This document shows, piece after piece, positions 24,744-35,039 of a DNA stretch of 64,000 nt (position 1 is the stretch's first letter; each line of letters begins with the position of its first letter). The notes under the pieces were generated by a model, which had not been told where the DNA came from, ran no database searches, and saw only the letters and a list, made by a program, of their open reading frames with translations. A program made the translations under genes and the position numbers. Origin of the DNA: Pseudomonas taiwanensis (GTDB lineage: Bacteria > Pseudomonadota > Gammaproteobacteria > Pseudomonadales > Pseudomonadaceae); the NCBI RefSeq assembly GCF_013393345.1, contig NZ_QJRF01000061.1, forward strand, positions 62,001-126,000, in the 5' to 3' direction.

Positions 24744-24995
24744 TCAGGCCTTGCGCAACCAGTAGCGGAAGACGCCGTCTTCGACCTCTTCGCGCAGCAA
24801 CTGGTGCCCGGCCAACTGCGCGAAAGCACGGAAATCACGCTGGGACCCAGCGTCGGTAGCGATCACCTTGAGCACTGCGCCACTGTTCAGCCGATTGAGC
24901 TCGAGCTTGGCCTTGAGCAGGGGCAACGGGCAGTTCAGTCCGCTGGCATCCAGCTCGACGTCGAAATCGTCGGTTCGACTGGAGGTGTCAGTCAT
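24744..24995 (-). CDS. TusA-like sulfurtransferase
   Basis: The 83-residue protein is a TusA/SirA-family member: LDASGLNCPLPLLKAK holds the CPxP motif with the sulfur-accepting Cys22. The family relays persulfide sulfur for tRNA thiolation and molybdenum cofactor synthesis. In P. aeruginosa the homologue at this position (PA1006, as I recall) affects nitrate respiration and molybdenum homeostasis. It diverges from bepA. Confidence 0.9.
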   Translation of the reverse strand: MTDTSSRTDDFDVELDASGLNCPLPLLKAKLELNRLNSGAVLKVIATDAGSQRDFRAFAQLAGHQLLREEVEDGVFRYWLRKA

Positions 24996-25151
24996 GGTGA
25001 GTCTCCGGGAAGGCGCCTGGCGGGTCGTTCGGGAAGGTCCCGGGGCGGAAATACTTGAGCGGGCGGTTAGGATACCGAAGGCAGAGCTTCGCTGGCCAGC
25101 CAGCAGCGCTGGAGGCTACAGTTAGGCCTTTGCCGCCAACGAGCCCAGTGC

Positions 25152-26585
25152 ATGAATCTTCTGCGCCCCACTCTGCTGACGCTTGCCTGTTTTTTCGCTC
25201 CACCCCTGATCGCCGATGATCTGCCGTCGCTGGGGGATTCCAGCTCTTCCATCGTATCCCCGGAACAGGAACACCAACTTGGTCGCGCCTGGCTGAGCCT
25301 GCTGCGCGGCCAGGTGCCGCAACTCAATGACCCGCAACTGAAGGACTACGTGGAGTCCAGCGTCTATCGACTGGCCGAAACCAGCCAGCTGCAGGATCGC
25401 CGCCTGGAGTTCGTTCTGCTCAACAGCCCGCAATTGAACGCCTTCGCCGCTCCGGGCGGGATCATCGGCGTCAACGGCGGCCTCTTCATCTATGCACCTA
25501 CCGAAGCCGAGTACGCCTCGGTGCTGGCCCACGAATTGGCGCACTTGTCGCAACGCCACTTCGCCCGTGGCGTAGAAGCCCAGCAGCGCATGCAGATTCC
25601 GGTGATGGCCGCGATGCTTGCAGGTATCGTCGCCGCTGCAGCCGGCGCCGGCGATGCCGGCATGGCGGCGATCATGGGTACCCAGGCCGCGGCTATCCAG
25701 GAACAGCGCCGCTTCTCCCGGCAGAACGAACAGGAGGCCGACCGCATCGGCCTGCTCAATCTGGAAAAGGCCGGCTACGACCCTCGCGCGATGCCGCGCA
25801 TGTTCGAGCGCCTGATGCGCCAGTACCGCTATGACGCCAAGCCGCCGGAATTCCTCCTGACTCACCCGGTGACCGAAAACCGTATCGCCGATACCCGCAA
25901 CCGCGCTGAACAGCTGCCGCCAGGTGGCGTTGAGAACAGCCTGCGCTATCAACTGATGCGCGCCCGCGTGCAGCTCATGTTCGAGGAGACCCCCGGTATC
26001 GCCGCCAAGCGCTTTCGCGCCCAGCTCGAGGAAGACCCGAAGCTGGACGCCGCCCGCTATGGTCTGGCGATCGCCCAGATCAAGGGCGGCCAACTCAACC
26101 AGGCGCGTGACAACCTGGCACCGCTCCTGGCCAAGGCGCCCAACGAGATCGTCTACAACCTGGCGCAGGTGGACCTCGACATCACCGCCAATCGCCTGCC
26201 CGATGCCCAGCAACGCGTTGACCGCCTGCTCGCCCAGTACCCCAACAACTACCCGCTGAAACAGATGCGCAGCGACCTGCTGATCAAGCAGAACAAGGCG
26301 AAGGACGCGGAGAAGGTACTCGACGGGCTGCTGAAGAGCCGACCGAACGATCCGGATGTGTGGTACCAGGTGGCGGAGGTACGCGGACTGGCTGGCAACA
26401 CTATCGGCTTGCACCAGGCCCGTGCCGAGTACTTCGCTCTGGTGGGCGACTACGACCAGGCCATCGAGCAGTTGGACTTCGCCAAACGTCGTGCCGGCAG
26501 CAACTTCCCCCTCGCTGCGCGCATCGATGCCCGCCAGCAGGAAATGGCCGACCAGCAGAGGATGCTCAAACAGATGATGCGTTGA
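25152..26585 (+). CDS. bepA: M48 family periplasmic metalloprotease with TPR domain (BepA-like)
   Basis: The 477-residue protein has a signal peptide (about 1-21, ending PPLIADD), an M48 peptidase domain with the zinc motif HELAH (127-131) and third ligand region NEQEADRIG (192-200), and a C-terminal TPR array (about 290-470, e.g. AKDAEKVLDGLLKSRPNDPD). BepA (YfgC) assists or degrades outer-membrane proteins such as LptD during assembly, with BAM. The ATG at 25152 fits the signal peptide. A terminator follows at 26617. Confidence 0.92.
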   Translation: MNLLRPTLLTLACFFAPPLIADDLPSLGDSSSSIVSPEQEHQLGRAWLSLLRGQVPQLNDPQLKDYVESSVYRLAETSQLQDRRLEFVLLNSPQLNAFAAPGGIIGVNGGLFIYAPTEAEYASVLAHELAHLSQRHFARGVEAQQRMQIPVMAAMLAGIVAAAAGAGDAGMAAIMGTQAAAIQEQRRFSRQNEQEADRIGLLNLEKAGYDPRAMPRMFERLMRQYRYDAKPPEFLLTHPVTENRIADTRNRAEQLPPGGVENSLRYQLMRARVQLMFEETPGIAAKRFRAQLEEDPKLDAARYGLAIAQIKGGQLNQARDNLAPLLAKAPNEIVYNLAQVDLDITANRLPDAQQRVDRLLAQYPNNYPLKQMRSDLLIKQNKAKDAEKVLDGLLKSRPNDPDVWYQVAEVRGLAGNTIGLHQARAEYFALVGDYDQAIEQLDFAKRRAGSNFPLAARIDARQQEMADQQRMLKQMMR

Positions 26586-26616
26586 TCGAGGCTGCTCCCT
26601 CGATTGGCCCAGACAC

Positions 26617-26645
26617 AAAAAAGCCCGGACAAGTCCGGGCTTTTT
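26617..26645. terminator. Bidirectional Rho-independent terminator
   Basis: AAAAAAGCCCGGAC and GTCCGGGCTTTTT form a 9-bp stem with a 2-base centre between the convergent bepA and nadA genes. Confidence 0.9.
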
Positions 26646-26657
26646 CATGGGACGGAA

Positions 26658-27716
26658 TCAGGCGTTACCGGCCTGCTTCATGCGTGCGGCCTGGGTGAAG
26701 TCCAGCATGCGCTTCAGCGGCTTGATCGCCTTCGGAATCAGCGCCGGATCGACGAAGATTTCGTTCGTGCCTTCGCGCAGGCACTGCAGGGTGCGTTCCA
26801 GGGTGTTCATGGCCATCCACGGGCAGTGGGCGCAACTGCGGCAGGCGGCACCATTGCCGGCGGTCGGGGCCTCGACGAACTGCTTGTCGGGGCACAGCTG
26901 CTGCATCTTGTAGAAGATGCCGCGATCAGTGGCAACGATGAACATCTTGTTCGGCAGCGTCTGCGCCGCCTTGATCAGTTGGCTGGTGGATCCGACCGCG
27001 TCGGCCAACTCGATCACAGCCTCAGGAGATTCCGGGTGCACCAGCACCGCCGCATCGGGGTACAGGGCCTTCATATCCTGCAGCTGCTTGGCCTTGAACT
27101 CTTCGTGGACGATGCAGGCACCGTCCCAGAGCAGCATGTCGGCCCCGGTTTCACGCTGGATATATCGGCCCAGGTGCTGGTCCGGCGCCCAGATGATCGT
27201 TTCGCCGTTGTCCATCAGGCTCTCGACGATTTCCAATGCGCAACTGGAGGTCACGACCCAGTCGGCACGGGCCTTCACGGCTGCGGAGGTGTTCGCATAG
27301 ACAACCACGGTGCGCTCCGGATGCTGATCACAGAACGCCGAGAACTCATCGACGGGGCAACCCAGGTCCAGGGAGCAGGTCGCTTCCAGGGTTGGCATCA
27401 GAACGCGTTTTTCCGGGTTGAGGATCTTCGCGGTCTCGCCCATGAAGCGAACACCGGCAACGACCACGGTCTTTGCCGGGTGCTGGTTACCGAAGCGGGC
27501 CATTTCCAGGGAATCGGAGACGCAGCCACCGGTTTCCTCTGCCAGCGCCTGGATGACCGGGTCGCAGTAATAGTGCGCGACCAGAACCGCGTCACGGGCC
27601 TTCAGTTCAGCAGCGATAGCGGCACGGTAGTGCGCCTCCTCCTCGGCCGTCAGCGGTTTGGGCTGCTTGGCGGCAAGGTGGGCCTGGACCAGAAAGCGTT
27701 CGGAAAGCTGTGTCAT
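26658..27716 (-). CDS. nadA: Quinolinate synthase NadA
   Basis: NadA condenses iminoaspartate with dihydroxyacetone phosphate to quinolinate in NAD synthesis. The 352-residue enzyme shows [10 protein letters not shown] near residue 45, [16 protein letters not shown], and the conserved cysteines of the 4Fe-4S cluster, including TSSCALE and [14 protein letters not shown] use the ATG at 27716 ([13 protein letters not shown]); the longer frame upstream has an unlikely proline-rich start. It is monocistronic, convergent with bepA. Confidence 0.96.
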   Translation of the reverse strand: MTQLSERFLVQAHLAAKQPKPLTAEEEAHYRAAIAAELKARDAVLVAHYYCDPVIQALAEETGGCVSDSLEMARFGNQHPAKTVVVAGVRFMGETAKILNPEKRVLMPTLEATCSLDLGCPVDEFSAFCDQHPERTVVVYANTSAAVKARADWVVTSSCALEIVESLMDNGETIIWAPDQHLGRYIQRETGADMLLWDGACIVHEEFKAKQLQDMKALYPDAAVLVHPESPEAVIELADAVGSTSQLIKAAQTLPNKMFIVATDRGIFYKMQQLCPDKQFVEAPTAGNGAACRSCAHCPWMAMNTLERTLQCLREGTNEIFVDPALIPKAIKPLKRMLDFTQAARMKQAGNA

Positions 27717-27895
27717 GGGAGCGGGACCTGCGAGCGCGACGGCGCGAAGACGATTATACATCCGCCTCTGTAGCCAAGGGGCCACGTGGGGCGGCGGATG
27801 ATAACGCAGATTTGGCGGCGCTGGGACAGGGCTGGCAAGCGCCATCCATCAGGTACGCCCGAGGCATTCCATGAGCGACTCGAAGCCCAGGAACG

Positions 27896-27924
27896 AAAAA
27901 GCCCGCCTTGAAAGGCGGGCTTTT
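27896..27924 (-). terminator. Rho-independent terminator for tRNA-Lys
   Basis: AAAAAGCCCGCCTT and AAGGCGGGCTTTT form a stem with a GA loop immediately 3' of tRNA-Lys on the minus strand, followed by a T-run. Confidence 0.85.
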
Positions 27925-27929
27925 GAAGT

Positions 27930-28005
27930 TGGTGGGTCGTGTAGGATTCGAACCTACGACCAATTGGTTAAAAGCCAACTGCTCTACCGACTGAGCTAAC
28001 GACCC
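27930..28005 (-). tRNA. tRNA-Lys (anticodon TTT)
   Basis: On the minus strand the 76-nt sequence begins GGGTCGTTAGCTCAG and ends in encoded CCA. The anticodon arm is TTGGCTTTTAACCAA with anticodon TTT, and the T arm contains GGTTCGAATCC. It reads AAA and AAG lysine codons. Confidence 0.97.
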
Positions 28006-28063
28006 AACGCGAGGCGCATGATACTGATTTTATTCAGGAATTCAACACCCCTCGTAAAAAAAA

Positions 28064-28738
28064 TTACTGATATCGGGTCGGATCCTTTACTCCGGCAGCA
28101 GTGAAGCCTGCCGCACGCAGCCGGCAGCTGTCGCACCTGCCGCAAGCGCGGCCGTCATCGTCAGCCTGATAGCAAGACACGGTAAGCCCATAGTCGACGC
28201 CATGACGCAGGCCTGCCTGGACGATCTCGGCCTTGCTCAGGTTCTGCAACGGCGCCTGGATACGGAAACCATCCCCTTCCACGCCCGCCTTGGTGGCCAG
28301 GTTGGCCATGCGCTGGAACGCCTCGACGAACTCGGGGCGGCAATCCGGGTAGCCGGAATAATCCACCGCGTTGACGCCGATGAAGATATCCCGCGCACCC
28401 AGCACCTCGGCCCAACCCAGGGCCAGGGACAGGAACACGGTGTTTCGCGCCGGTACATAGGTCACTGGAATGCCTTCGGTGGGGCTTTCAGGCACATCGA
28501 TGGAGGTGTCGGTCAGGGCCGAGCCGCCAATGCCGTCCAGGTTGAGACCGATCACCTTGTGCTCCACCACACCCAGTTGGCGGGCTACACGCTCGGCGGC
28601 GTTCAGCTCGGCGCGATGCCGCTGGCCATAGTCGAAACTCATGGTGTAGCAGGCATAGCCTTCGGCGCGGGCCAGCGCGACTACGGTGGCCGAGTCCAGA
28701 CCGCCGGACAGCAGGATGACCGCTTTCTTCTCGCTCAT
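28064..28738 (-). CDS. queC: 7-cyano-7-deazaguanine (preQ0) synthase QueC
   Basis: QueC converts carboxy-deazaguanine to preQ0 with ATP and ammonia, toward queuosine in tRNA. The 224-residue protein has the PP-loop SGGLDSATV (about 11-19), [12 protein letters not shown], and a C-terminal zinc site with [10 protein letters not shown] and an upstream Cys (SCYQ). The ATG at 28738 gives [13 protein letters not shown], the family start. It follows queE by 70 bp on the same strand, so the two supply consecutive steps. Confidence 0.96.
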   Translation of the reverse strand: MSEKKAVILLSGGLDSATVVALARAEGYACYTMSFDYGQRHRAELNAAERVARQLGVVEHKVIGLNLDGIGGSALTDTSIDVPESPTEGIPVTYVPARNTVFLSLALGWAEVLGARDIFIGVNAVDYSGYPDCRPEFVEAFQRMANLATKAGVEGDGFRIQAPLQNLSKAEIVQAGLRHGVDYGLTVSCYQADDDGRACGRCDSCRLRAAGFTAAGVKDPTRYQ

Positions 28739-28808
28739 GGGATACCTCTCGAAATCGGCCTGCCCCGCGCGCAAGTCACGGGGAGGCATGGTGCGCAATC
28801 GAGCCGGA

Positions 28809-29456
28809 TCAGTGACCCGGTTCGTCGTTCCAGAGAATTTTGTGCAACTGCAGTTGCAGGCGCACCGGCAGGTTGTCGGCGACGATCCAGTCCGCCAGGT
28901 CGCGCGCGCTGACCTCCTTGTAGCTAGGAGAGAACAGCACCTCGCCGGCCCGCTGCTCGAGGCGATACTCGATCAGCTTGGACACCGCCCAGTCATAGTC
29001 CTCGCGGGAGCAGATGACGAACTTCACCTGGTCATTGGCCGTGAGGTGGGCAATGTTCTCGTAGCGGTTCCGGCCGACTTCCGCCGAGCCAGGCGTCTTG
29101 AGGTCGACGACTTTGCTCACTCGCGGGTCCACAGCTGACACATCGAGCGCACCACTGGTCTCGATGGACACCTCGTAGCCGGCATCGCACAGGCGTTGCA
29201 GCAGCGGGATGCAGTTCGGCTGGGCCAGCGGCTCACCGCCGGTGACGCAGATATAGCGCGGCTTGTAGGCGGCGATGCGCTCGAGGATGGCCTCGAGCGT
29301 CATGAGCTCACCGCCACTGAAGGCATAGGCGGTGTCGCAGTACTGACAACGCAGGGGGCAGCCGGTCAGGCGCACGAAAACCGTCGGTAGGCCGGCGGTA
29401 CGTGTTTCCCCCTGCAACGAGTAGAAAATCTCGGTAATTCGCAGGGTTTGATGCAT
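28809..29456 (-). CDS. queE: 7-carboxy-7-deazaguanine synthase QueE (radical SAM)
   Basis: QueE makes CDG from carboxy-tetrahydropterin, using S-adenosylmethionine and a 4Fe-4S cluster. The CxxxCxxC motif is in [16 protein letters not shown] (about 32-47), with TGGEPLAQ as the SAM-binding GGE motif. The 215-residue form starting at 29456 ([16 protein letters not shown]) matches the P. aeruginosa protein. An in-frame ATG at 29489 has a GGAGG close by (3-nt gap), so a start 11 codons earlier is not excluded. It precedes queC. Confidence 0.94.
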   Translation of the reverse strand: MHQTLRITEIFYSLQGETRTAGLPTVFVRLTGCPLRCQYCDTAYAFSGGELMTLEAILERIAAYKPRYICVTGGEPLAQPNCIPLLQRLCDAGYEVSIETSGALDVSAVDPRVSKVVDLKTPGSAEVGRNRYENIAHLTANDQVKFVICSREDYDWAVSKLIEYRLEQRAGEVLFSPSYKEVSARDLADWIVADNLPVRLQLQLHKILWNDEPGH

Positions 29457-29534
29457 ATCAGCCACGGGCGTGACGGCGAAACAGGCCATCCGCCTCCGTT
29501 GCGGGAATGAAGGTTGGGGGCGGCGATTCTAACG

Positions 29535-29561
29535 AAAAAACCCGCGACTGGCGCGGGTTTT
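29535..29561 (-). terminator. Rho-independent terminator after cpoB
   Basis: CCCGCG (29541-29546) pairs with CGCGGG (29552-29557), flanked by A6 and T4. On the minus strand it ends the tol-pal-cpoB operon before queE. Confidence 0.85.
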
Positions 29562-29581
29562 CGTGATTCGGAGGTCAGGCC

Positions 29582-30406
29582 TCAGGGCAGGCGCTGGAGA
29601 TCGCGCTGGGCCAACTGGGCGGCCGAGCTGCCCGGGAATTGGCTGATGACTTGCTGGAGAATGCTCTTGGCCTTGTCGGTATTGCCAAGGCGCTGCTCGA
29701 CATCCGCCAGCTTGTACATGGAATCCGGCACTTTCGGGTGCTGCGGATAGGCCTGGCCAACCCGGGCGAAAGCCTGGCTGGCGCCTTGCAGATCACCCTT
29801 CGCGAGGTTCACCTCGCCCAACCAGTACTGCGCATTGCCGGCGTACTGGCTGTTCGGGTACTTGCGCAGGAAAGCGGTGAAGGCCTGGCTGGCCTTGTCG
29901 AAATCCTTTGCCTTGATCAGGTCGAAGGCAGCGTCGTAGTAGAGCTTTTCCTTCGCGGGGTCGCCCGGCTCGCTGCTGGCAGCTGGTTGCTGTGCGGGAG
30001 CGGCGGGAGCACCGTTGGCAGCGGGGGCGCCAGCGGCAGGGGAATTCGGGGCTGCCGGTGCACCGGCTGCGGCGCCACCGGAAAGACGGCGATCCAGGTC
30101 CTGGTATCGCTCCAGGCTTTCCTGTTTCAGGCGCTGGATTTCGTACTGCTGCTCTTCAAGCATGCCACGCAGGCGAGCGATCTCTTCCTGCATCTGCTGC
30201 AACTGCATGAACAGCTCGCCCTGCGCGGAGACGGGAGCTGCGGGAGCTCCCGTTCCTGCGTAGGCGGCACCAGTCGTGCCGTAACCGGCCGGAGGGTAAC
30301 TGCCGCCGTAACCGGCGTCGTTATCCACAACGGGAACCTCAGCCAGCGCCGCAAACGGCAGGCTGGAGAGGGCCAGGATGGTCAGAGCACGACTGGATTT
30401 GCGCAT
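29582..30406 (-). CDS. cpoB: Cell division coordinator CpoB (YbgF), Tol-Pal-associated TPR protein
   Basis: The 274-residue periplasmic protein has a signal peptide (about 1-22, PFAALAEVP), an N-terminal coiled coil (GELFMQLQQMQEEIARLRGM, about 64-100) that trimerises and contacts TolA in this family, an Ala/Pro-rich linker (about 112-150), and three C-terminal TPRs (AKDFDKASQAFTAFLRKYPN onward). CpoB links peptidoglycan synthesis with Tol-Pal constriction. It follows oprL by 6 bp, the last gene of the tol operon. Confidence 0.94.
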   Translation of the reverse strand: MRKSSRALTILALSSLPFAALAEVPVVDNDAGYGGSYPPAGYGTTGAAYAGTGAPAAPVSAQGELFMQLQQMQEEIARLRGMLEEQQYEIQRLKQESLERYQDLDRRLSGGAAAGAPAAPNSPAAGAPAANGAPAAPAQQPAASSEPGDPAKEKLYYDAAFDLIKAKDFDKASQAFTAFLRKYPNSQYAGNAQYWLGEVNLAKGDLQGASQAFARVGQAYPQHPKVPDSMYKLADVEQRLGNTDKAKSILQQVISQFPGSSAAQLAQRDLQRLP

Positions 30407-30412
30407 CGCGAA

Positions 30413-30910
30413 TTACTTACGCAGTTCTACGCGACGGTTTTGCGCCCAGGACTGCTCGTCGTTGCCAGTGGCAACCGGACGCTCTTCGCCGTAGGAAACC
30501 AGCTCAGCCTGAGCCGGGGAAACGCCCTGCAGAACCAGGTAGCGCTGAACGGCCTTGGCACGACGCTCGCCCAGAGCCATGTTGTACTCGCGGGTACCGC
30601 GCTCGTCGGTGTGACCTTCCAGGACAACGCGGTTGCCGTTGGCTTTCAGGTCCTTGGCGTGTACATCCAGAGCGCGCATGGCTTCCGGCTTCAGGTCGGA
30701 GCTGTCGTACTCGAAGTAGAAGGTGGTGATAGCGCGCAGAGCGGCTTCTTCGCTCATGCTGCCGTCTACACCGCTGCCACCGGCGTTGTAGCCAGCGTTC
30801 GGGTCAACAGCGCCTTCACCGGTGCCTTCGCCGCCTTTGGACGAGCAACCAACAGCTACGGCCATGGCCAGAGCGAGAGCGGCAAACTTGCCGAATTTCA
30901 GCATTTCCAT
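30413..30910 (-). CDS. oprL: Peptidoglycan-associated lipoprotein Pal (OprL)
   Basis: The 165-residue protein is nearly identical to P. aeruginosa OprL: signal [18 protein letters not shown] with lipobox VAVGC (Cys22), a Gly-rich linker and an OmpA-like domain (about 60-165) with [20 protein letters not shown], the peptidoglycan-binding loop. It anchors the outer membrane to the wall and binds TolB. I chose the second of two adjacent ATG codons to match OprL. It sits between tolB (59 bp upstream) and cpoB. Confidence 0.97.
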   Translation of the reverse strand: MEMLKFGKFAALALAMAVAVGCSSKGGEGTGEGAVDPNAGYNAGGSGVDGSMSEEAALRAITTFYFEYDSSDLKPEAMRALDVHAKDLKANGNRVVLEGHTDERGTREYNMALGERRAKAVQRYLVLQGVSPAQAELVSYGEERPVATGNDEQSWAQNRRVELRK

Positions 30911-30969
30911 CATGTAACTCCTAATGAACCCCAGGTGTGTTTAGCAAAGGTATTTTTTTAAAGACCGCT

Positions 30970-32274
30970 TCAGTTCAGGTACGGCGACCAGGACGGTTCG
31001 CGAATGTCGCCCTGAACTGTGGGAATCGGGACTCGTACGCGCCCGTTTGTAGACACGAGCATCAGCACGCCGCCCCCCTGCTGGCGAGTTGCGTAGATTA
31101 GCATGGTGCCATTAGGCGCAACAGTGGGCGAGTCGTCCAGGGTGGTGCCGGAAAGGATGCGCGGAGCGCTGCCCGAGCGGGTCAGATCCTGCGCAGCCAC
31201 CTTGAAGTTGGTGAAGCCATCCTGACGATGAATCATCACCAGCATCTTCTCGTCAGCCGAGAGTTTCGGGTTGGCGTTGTAGTTGCCCACGAAGGTCACG
31301 CGCTGCGGCTCGCCGCCGTTGATGTTGGCCTTGTAGATCTGCGGCTTGCCGGCGCGATCCGAGGTGAAATAGATGGTCTGGCCATCAGCGCCCCAGAACG
31401 GCTCGGTGTCGATGGCCATATTGTTGGTCACGCGACGAATCTGGCGGCTGCCCAGGTCCATCACGTAGATCTCCGGGTTGCCATCACGGGACAGCACGAA
31501 TGCCAGGCGATTGCCTTCCGGCGACCAGGCCGGCGCACCGTTCAGGCCTTCGAAGTTGGTGATCTGTTCACGGCGGCCGGTATCGATGTGCTGGATGAAG
31601 ATACGCGGACGGCGTTGCTCGAAGGACACGTAAGCGATACGGCGACCATCAGGTGCATAGCGCGGCGACAGGATGGGCTCGCGGGACTGCAGCAGGGTTA
31701 CCGCACGCTGACCGTCGTAGTCGGAGCGCTGCAGGGTGTAGCGGGTGTTGTTCACCGAGAAACGTTCGGCGGTCACGTAGAGCATGCGGGTGGAGAACGC
31801 ACCCTTGATGCCGGTGAGCTTCTCGAACGACTGGTCGGCGATGTAGTGCGCCATGTCGCGCAGCTGATCGGTCGAACCGCTGACATTGCCAGCCATGACC
31901 TGCTGTTCGGTGGTGACGTTGAACAGTGCGAACTGCACCTGCAGACGGCCACCGGACGGAACGACGCTGCCGACCAGCACGTACTGGGCGCCCAGGGCTT
32001 TCCAGTCGCGGAAGATCACTTCGCTGGCCTGGGTCGGCAGGCTGATCATGTTCTGGCGCGGGATCGGCTCGAAGTAGCCGGAGTTGCGCAAGTCATTGCC
32101 GACCACTTCGGAGATGTCGGTGGGCAGAACCGTGCCGCCCTGCCAGCCAAAGGGCACCACGGCGATCGGGGTCGCCCGGTCGGTACCGCTGGTGATGACC
32201 AGCGGGTCGGCGGCCTGGACGGAGCCGACCAGCATGGCCACTCCGAGCAGGACGATACGAATGAGGGTATTCAC
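30970..32274 (-). CDS. tolB: Tol-Pal system beta-propeller protein TolB
   Basis: The 434-residue periplasmic protein has a signal peptide ending VQAADP (about 22), an N-terminal domain ([20 protein letters not shown]) and a six-bladed WD40-like propeller built of repeats such as [36 protein letters not shown] and [16 protein letters not shown]. TolB binds Pal and TolA. Its ATG overlaps the tolA stop by 4 bp (ATGA, 32271-32274). Confidence 0.97.
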   Translation of the reverse strand: MNTLIRIVLLGVAMLVGSVQAADPLVITSGTDRATPIAVVPFGWQGGTVLPTDISEVVGNDLRNSGYFEPIPRQNMISLPTQASEVIFRDWKALGAQYVLVGSVVPSGGRLQVQFALFNVTTEQQVMAGNVSGSTDQLRDMAHYIADQSFEKLTGIKGAFSTRMLYVTAERFSVNNTRYTLQRSDYDGQRAVTLLQSREPILSPRYAPDGRRIAYVSFEQRRPRIFIQHIDTGRREQITNFEGLNGAPAWSPEGNRLAFVLSRDGNPEIYVMDLGSRQIRRVTNNMAIDTEPFWGADGQTIYFTSDRAGKPQIYKANINGGEPQRVTFVGNYNANPKLSADEKMLVMIHRQDGFTNFKVAAQDLTRSGSAPRILSGTTLDDSPTVAPNGTMLIYATRQQGGGVLMLVSTNGRVRVPIPTVQGDIREPSWSPYLN

Positions 32275-33311
32275 AGACCTAAATCCTCCGGTTTGAAGAT
32301 GATGCGGCGCTGCCTGTACATCTGGTCAAAGGTAGCGCGATCCAGTTGTTGCATCTCTGGGATACGCCCCACGCTGCGCACGGCACTCACGGCCGAGCTG
32401 TCGAAGGGCGCATCACCGCTGGAGCGGGTGACACTGGCGTTGGTGATGGTGCCGTCCGGCAGCATCTCGATCATTACTTCTACGCTCATGCCGTTACGTG
32501 CCGATGGCGGGCGACGCCACTGCTCGCTGACCAGCTTGATGATCAGGTCGTCGAGACTGCCCGCAACCTGATCACCGACTTCATCAGCCAGGGCCTGCTG
32601 GTGGCCCACGTCCTCGGACAGGAGTTCGGCCAGGGCGGCGGCTTTCTTGTCCTCGGCGGCCTTGCGCTTGGCTTGCTCAGCCGCTTTCTTCTTCGCGGCA
32701 TCGGCGGCAGCCTTTTTCTTGGCATCCTCGGCAGCTTTCTTCTTCGCAGCTTCAGCAGTCGCCTTCTTCTTCGCCTCTTCAGCGGCCTTTTTCTTGGCCT
32801 CCTCAGCGGCTTTCTTCTTCGTCTCTTCGGCCGCCTGCTTCTTGGCTTCCTCTTCGGCTTTCTTCTTGGCGAAATCAGCCTGTTTCTTCTCTTCGACCTT
32901 CTTCGCGTCTTCGGCTTTCTTGGCTTCGGCTGCCTGCTTGGCTTCCTCGGCCTTCTTCTCCGCCTGCTCGGCCTTTCGAGCTTCCTCGGCTTTCTTTTGT
33001 TCCGACGCCTTGGCCGCAGCCGCTACCTTCTGTTCCTCGGCCTTCTTCTGCTCCAACTGCTCGGTCTCATACTGAGGAGCAGTGGTCTGCTTCTTCTCGC
33101 CAGCGATTTTCTGGTTGGTCTGAGTAGTGGCCTGGCTCTGGGATTTGAGCTGGTACAGGGTGGCCTGCACGATCGGTCGGGACGGCGGCAGTTCCGGGGT
33201 GAAGGCGAAGCTGACGAACAACATGCCGAACATCAGGACGTGCAGAGACACAGCCCAGACGGTCGGCCAGAAGTAACTTTCCGAGGAGGAGCGTTCGCTC
33301 TGCTGTTGCAT
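32271..33311 (-). CDS. tolA: Cell envelope integrity protein TolA
   Basis: The 346-residue protein has one N-terminal membrane helix ([19 protein letters not shown], about 11-29), a very long Ala/Lys/Glu helix (about 70-225) with repeats such as KKKAAEEA, and a C-terminal domain (about 235-346, [20 protein letters not shown]) that binds TolB and is the receptor domain for some phages and bacteriocins. It spans the periplasm between the TolQR motor and Pal. Its start overlaps the tolR stop (TGATG). Confidence 0.96.
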   Translation of the reverse strand: MQQQSERSSSESYFWPTVWAVSLHVLMFGMLFVSFAFTPELPPSRPIVQATLYQLKSQSQATTQTNQKIAGEKKQTTAPQYETEQLEQKKAEEQKVAAAAKASEQKKAEEARKAEQAEKKAEEAKQAAEAKKAEDAKKVEEKKQADFAKKKAEEEAKKQAAEETKKKAAEEAKKKAAEEAKKKATAEAAKKKAAEDAKKKAAADAAKKKAAEQAKRKAAEDKKAAALAELLSEDVGHQQALADEVGDQVAGSLDDLIIKLVSEQWRRPPSARNGMSVEVMIEMLPDGTITNASVTRSSGDAPFDSSAVSAVRSVGRIPEMQQLDRATFDQMYRQRRIIFKPEDLGL

Positions 33312-33769
33312 CAGGGCGCCTCGGTGATCAGCCCGACGTTGGCCACGCCGGCCTTCTGCAGGCCGCCCATCACCGCCATCACAGCGCCGTAGTCGACCGT
33401 TTTGTCACCACGGACGAAGACCTGGACCGTCTTACCCTGGCGGCTGTTCTCGGCCATGATGCCGGAGGCTGCCTGGACCAACGCGTCCAGGGAGACCGAG
33501 GTCTCGCTCTTGCGGGTCTGGTCGGTCTGTACTTCTTCGCCCATGTTCCAGTAGTAGGACTTGTCGGCCTTGATCGAGATGGTCAGGACGCGGGCATTGT
33601 TGTCCTGCGGCAGGGCCTCGCTGGAAACCTTCGGCAGGTCGACCTTGACGCCCTGGTTGAGCATGGGCGCGGTGACCATGAAGATCACCAGCAGCACGAG
33701 CATGACGTCGATGTAAGGCACGACGTTCATCTCGGCGACCGGTTTGCGTTTGTGGCGGATTCTGGCCAT
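33311..33769 (-). CDS. tolR: Tol-Pal system proton-channel subunit TolR
   Basis: The 152-residue ExbD/TolR-family protein has one membrane helix with the essential Asp in VVPYIDVMLVLLVIFMVTAP (about 17-36) and a periplasmic domain. With TolQ it forms the proton-driven motor that energises TolA. The length is typical. It lies between tolQ (34 bp upstream) and tolA (1-bp overlap). Confidence 0.96.
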   Translation of the reverse strand: MARIRHKRKPVAEMNVVPYIDVMLVLLVIFMVTAPMLNQGVKVDLPKVSSEALPQDNNARVLTISIKADKSYYWNMGEEVQTDQTRKSETSVSLDALVQAASGIMAENSRQGKTVQVFVRGDKTVDYGAVMAVMGGLQKAGVANVGLITEAP

Positions 33770-33803
33770 GGCTTGAAACCTTTCCTCTCAGGGTCCCGGC
33801 GAC

Positions 33804-34499
33804 TTACTCGTCGCTGGTGTGCACTTTGCGGTGCAGGATGGCCTGGAACTCGTCGGCGAAGGTGTAGTAGCGACCGATCAGGGTCTCGCCACGAGCGGAG
33901 AAGCGGTTGTAGGCGATGACCGCCGGGATAGCGGCGAACAGGCCGATCGCGGTGGCGATCAGGGCCTCGGCGATGCCGGGCGCCACGGTTGCCAGGGTCG
34001 CCTGCTGCACCTGGGCCAGGCCGCGGAACGAGTTCATGATGCCCCACACGGTACCGAACAGGCCGATATACGGACTGGTGGAACCCACGGTGGCGAGGAA
34101 CGGCAGGCTCTGCTCGAGCTTCTCTTCCTCACGGGAAATGGCGACGCGCATGGCGCGGGCCACACCTTCCATCACGGCATCCGGGTCCACACCGGCTTGC
34201 TGGCGCAGACGGGAGAATTCCTTGAAGCCGGCGCGGAAGATCTGCTCGACGCCGCAGTCCGGGTCCGGGTTGCTGCCGGCCTGGCGGTACAGCTTGGACA
34301 GGTCGATACCGGACCAGAAACGCTCTTCGAAGGTTTCCAGCGACTTCTTGGCGGCGCGCAGCATGTTGCTGCGCTGGAAAATCATGATCCAGGAGGTGAC
34401 CGATGCGGCCACCAGGATCAGCATGACCAGCTGCACCACGATACTGGCGTTGCTGATCAGGCTCCACATGGAGGTATGGTCGACGACGTTGGCTTCCAC
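33804..34499 (-). CDS. tolQ: Tol-Pal system protein TolQ
   Basis: The 231-residue MotA/TolQ/ExbB protein has three membrane helices: LVMLILVAASVTSWIMIFQ (about 19-37), and two near 135-200 carrying FLATVGSTSPYIGLFGTVWG and IAEALIATAIGLFAAIPAV. It forms the stator pentamer around TolR. It starts 2 bp after ybgC, so the genes are coupled. Confidence 0.96.
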   Translation of the reverse strand: MEANVVDHTSMWSLISNASIVVQLVMLILVAASVTSWIMIFQRSNMLRAAKKSLETFEERFWSGIDLSKLYRQAGSNPDPDCGVEQIFRAGFKEFSRLRQQAGVDPDAVMEGVARAMRVAISREEEKLEQSLPFLATVGSTSPYIGLFGTVWGIMNSFRGLAQVQQATLATVAPGIAEALIATAIGLFAAIPAVIAYNRFSARGETLIGRYYTFADEFQAILHRKVHTSDE

Positions 34500-34501
34500 G
34501 C

Positions 34502-34948
34502 TTAATCTCCTGCTGGGAATAGACCCGGGTCGGCGGCGAAGGCTTCACGCAGCGCTTCGGGGATCGCCCGGGGTTTCAAACTGTCGGCACGTACACAGGC
34601 AATCAGGAACTGCCCTTCGCATAGCAATGCGTTATCGGTGGCTCGCCTGACCTGTTGACGAAAACGCAGGCTGGCACGGTTCAACTCCATGACCTCGGCA
34701 CTGACGTCCAGTACGTCGTCCAGCTTCGCAGGCGCTACATAGCGCGCTTCGGCCGAATGAACGACGAACAGCAGGTTCTCCCCGGCCAGCTCGGACTGGG
34801 CAAAGCCCAGACTGCGCAGGCGCTCGGTTCGAGCCCGCTCCATGAACTTGAGGTAATTGACGTAGTAGACGATGCCGCCGGCATCGGTGTCTTCGTAATA
34901 CACACGACAACGATGCTGAAACGGCTGGGCCCCATTTTGCGCGCGCAT
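34502..34948 (-). CDS. ybgC: Tol-Pal-associated acyl-CoA thioesterase YbgC
   Basis: The 148-residue hot-dog thioesterase has the YbgC signature [19 protein letters not shown] with the catalytic Asp (about 19-37) and [14 protein letters not shown]. It hydrolyses short-chain acyl-CoAs in vitro and is part of the tol cluster in most proteobacteria. The start at 34948 ([17 protein letters not shown]) fits the family. It leads the tol operon, 91 bp after ruvB. Confidence 0.93.
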   Translation of the reverse strand: MRAQNGAQPFQHRCRVYYEDTDAGGIVYYVNYLKFMERARTERLRSLGFAQSELAGENLLFVVHSAEARYVAPAKLDDVLDVSAEVMELNRASLRFRQQVRRATDNALLCEGQFLIACVRADSLKPRAIPEALREAFAADPGLFPAGD

Positions 34949-35039
34949 ACTCTAGTGCTTACTCCTAAGGTTGCCAATCCGGCCAGGCAACTGTTTTTTC
35001 ATGGCTACCCTTTGCCGAGCGCTTCGACCACAAAAGCGC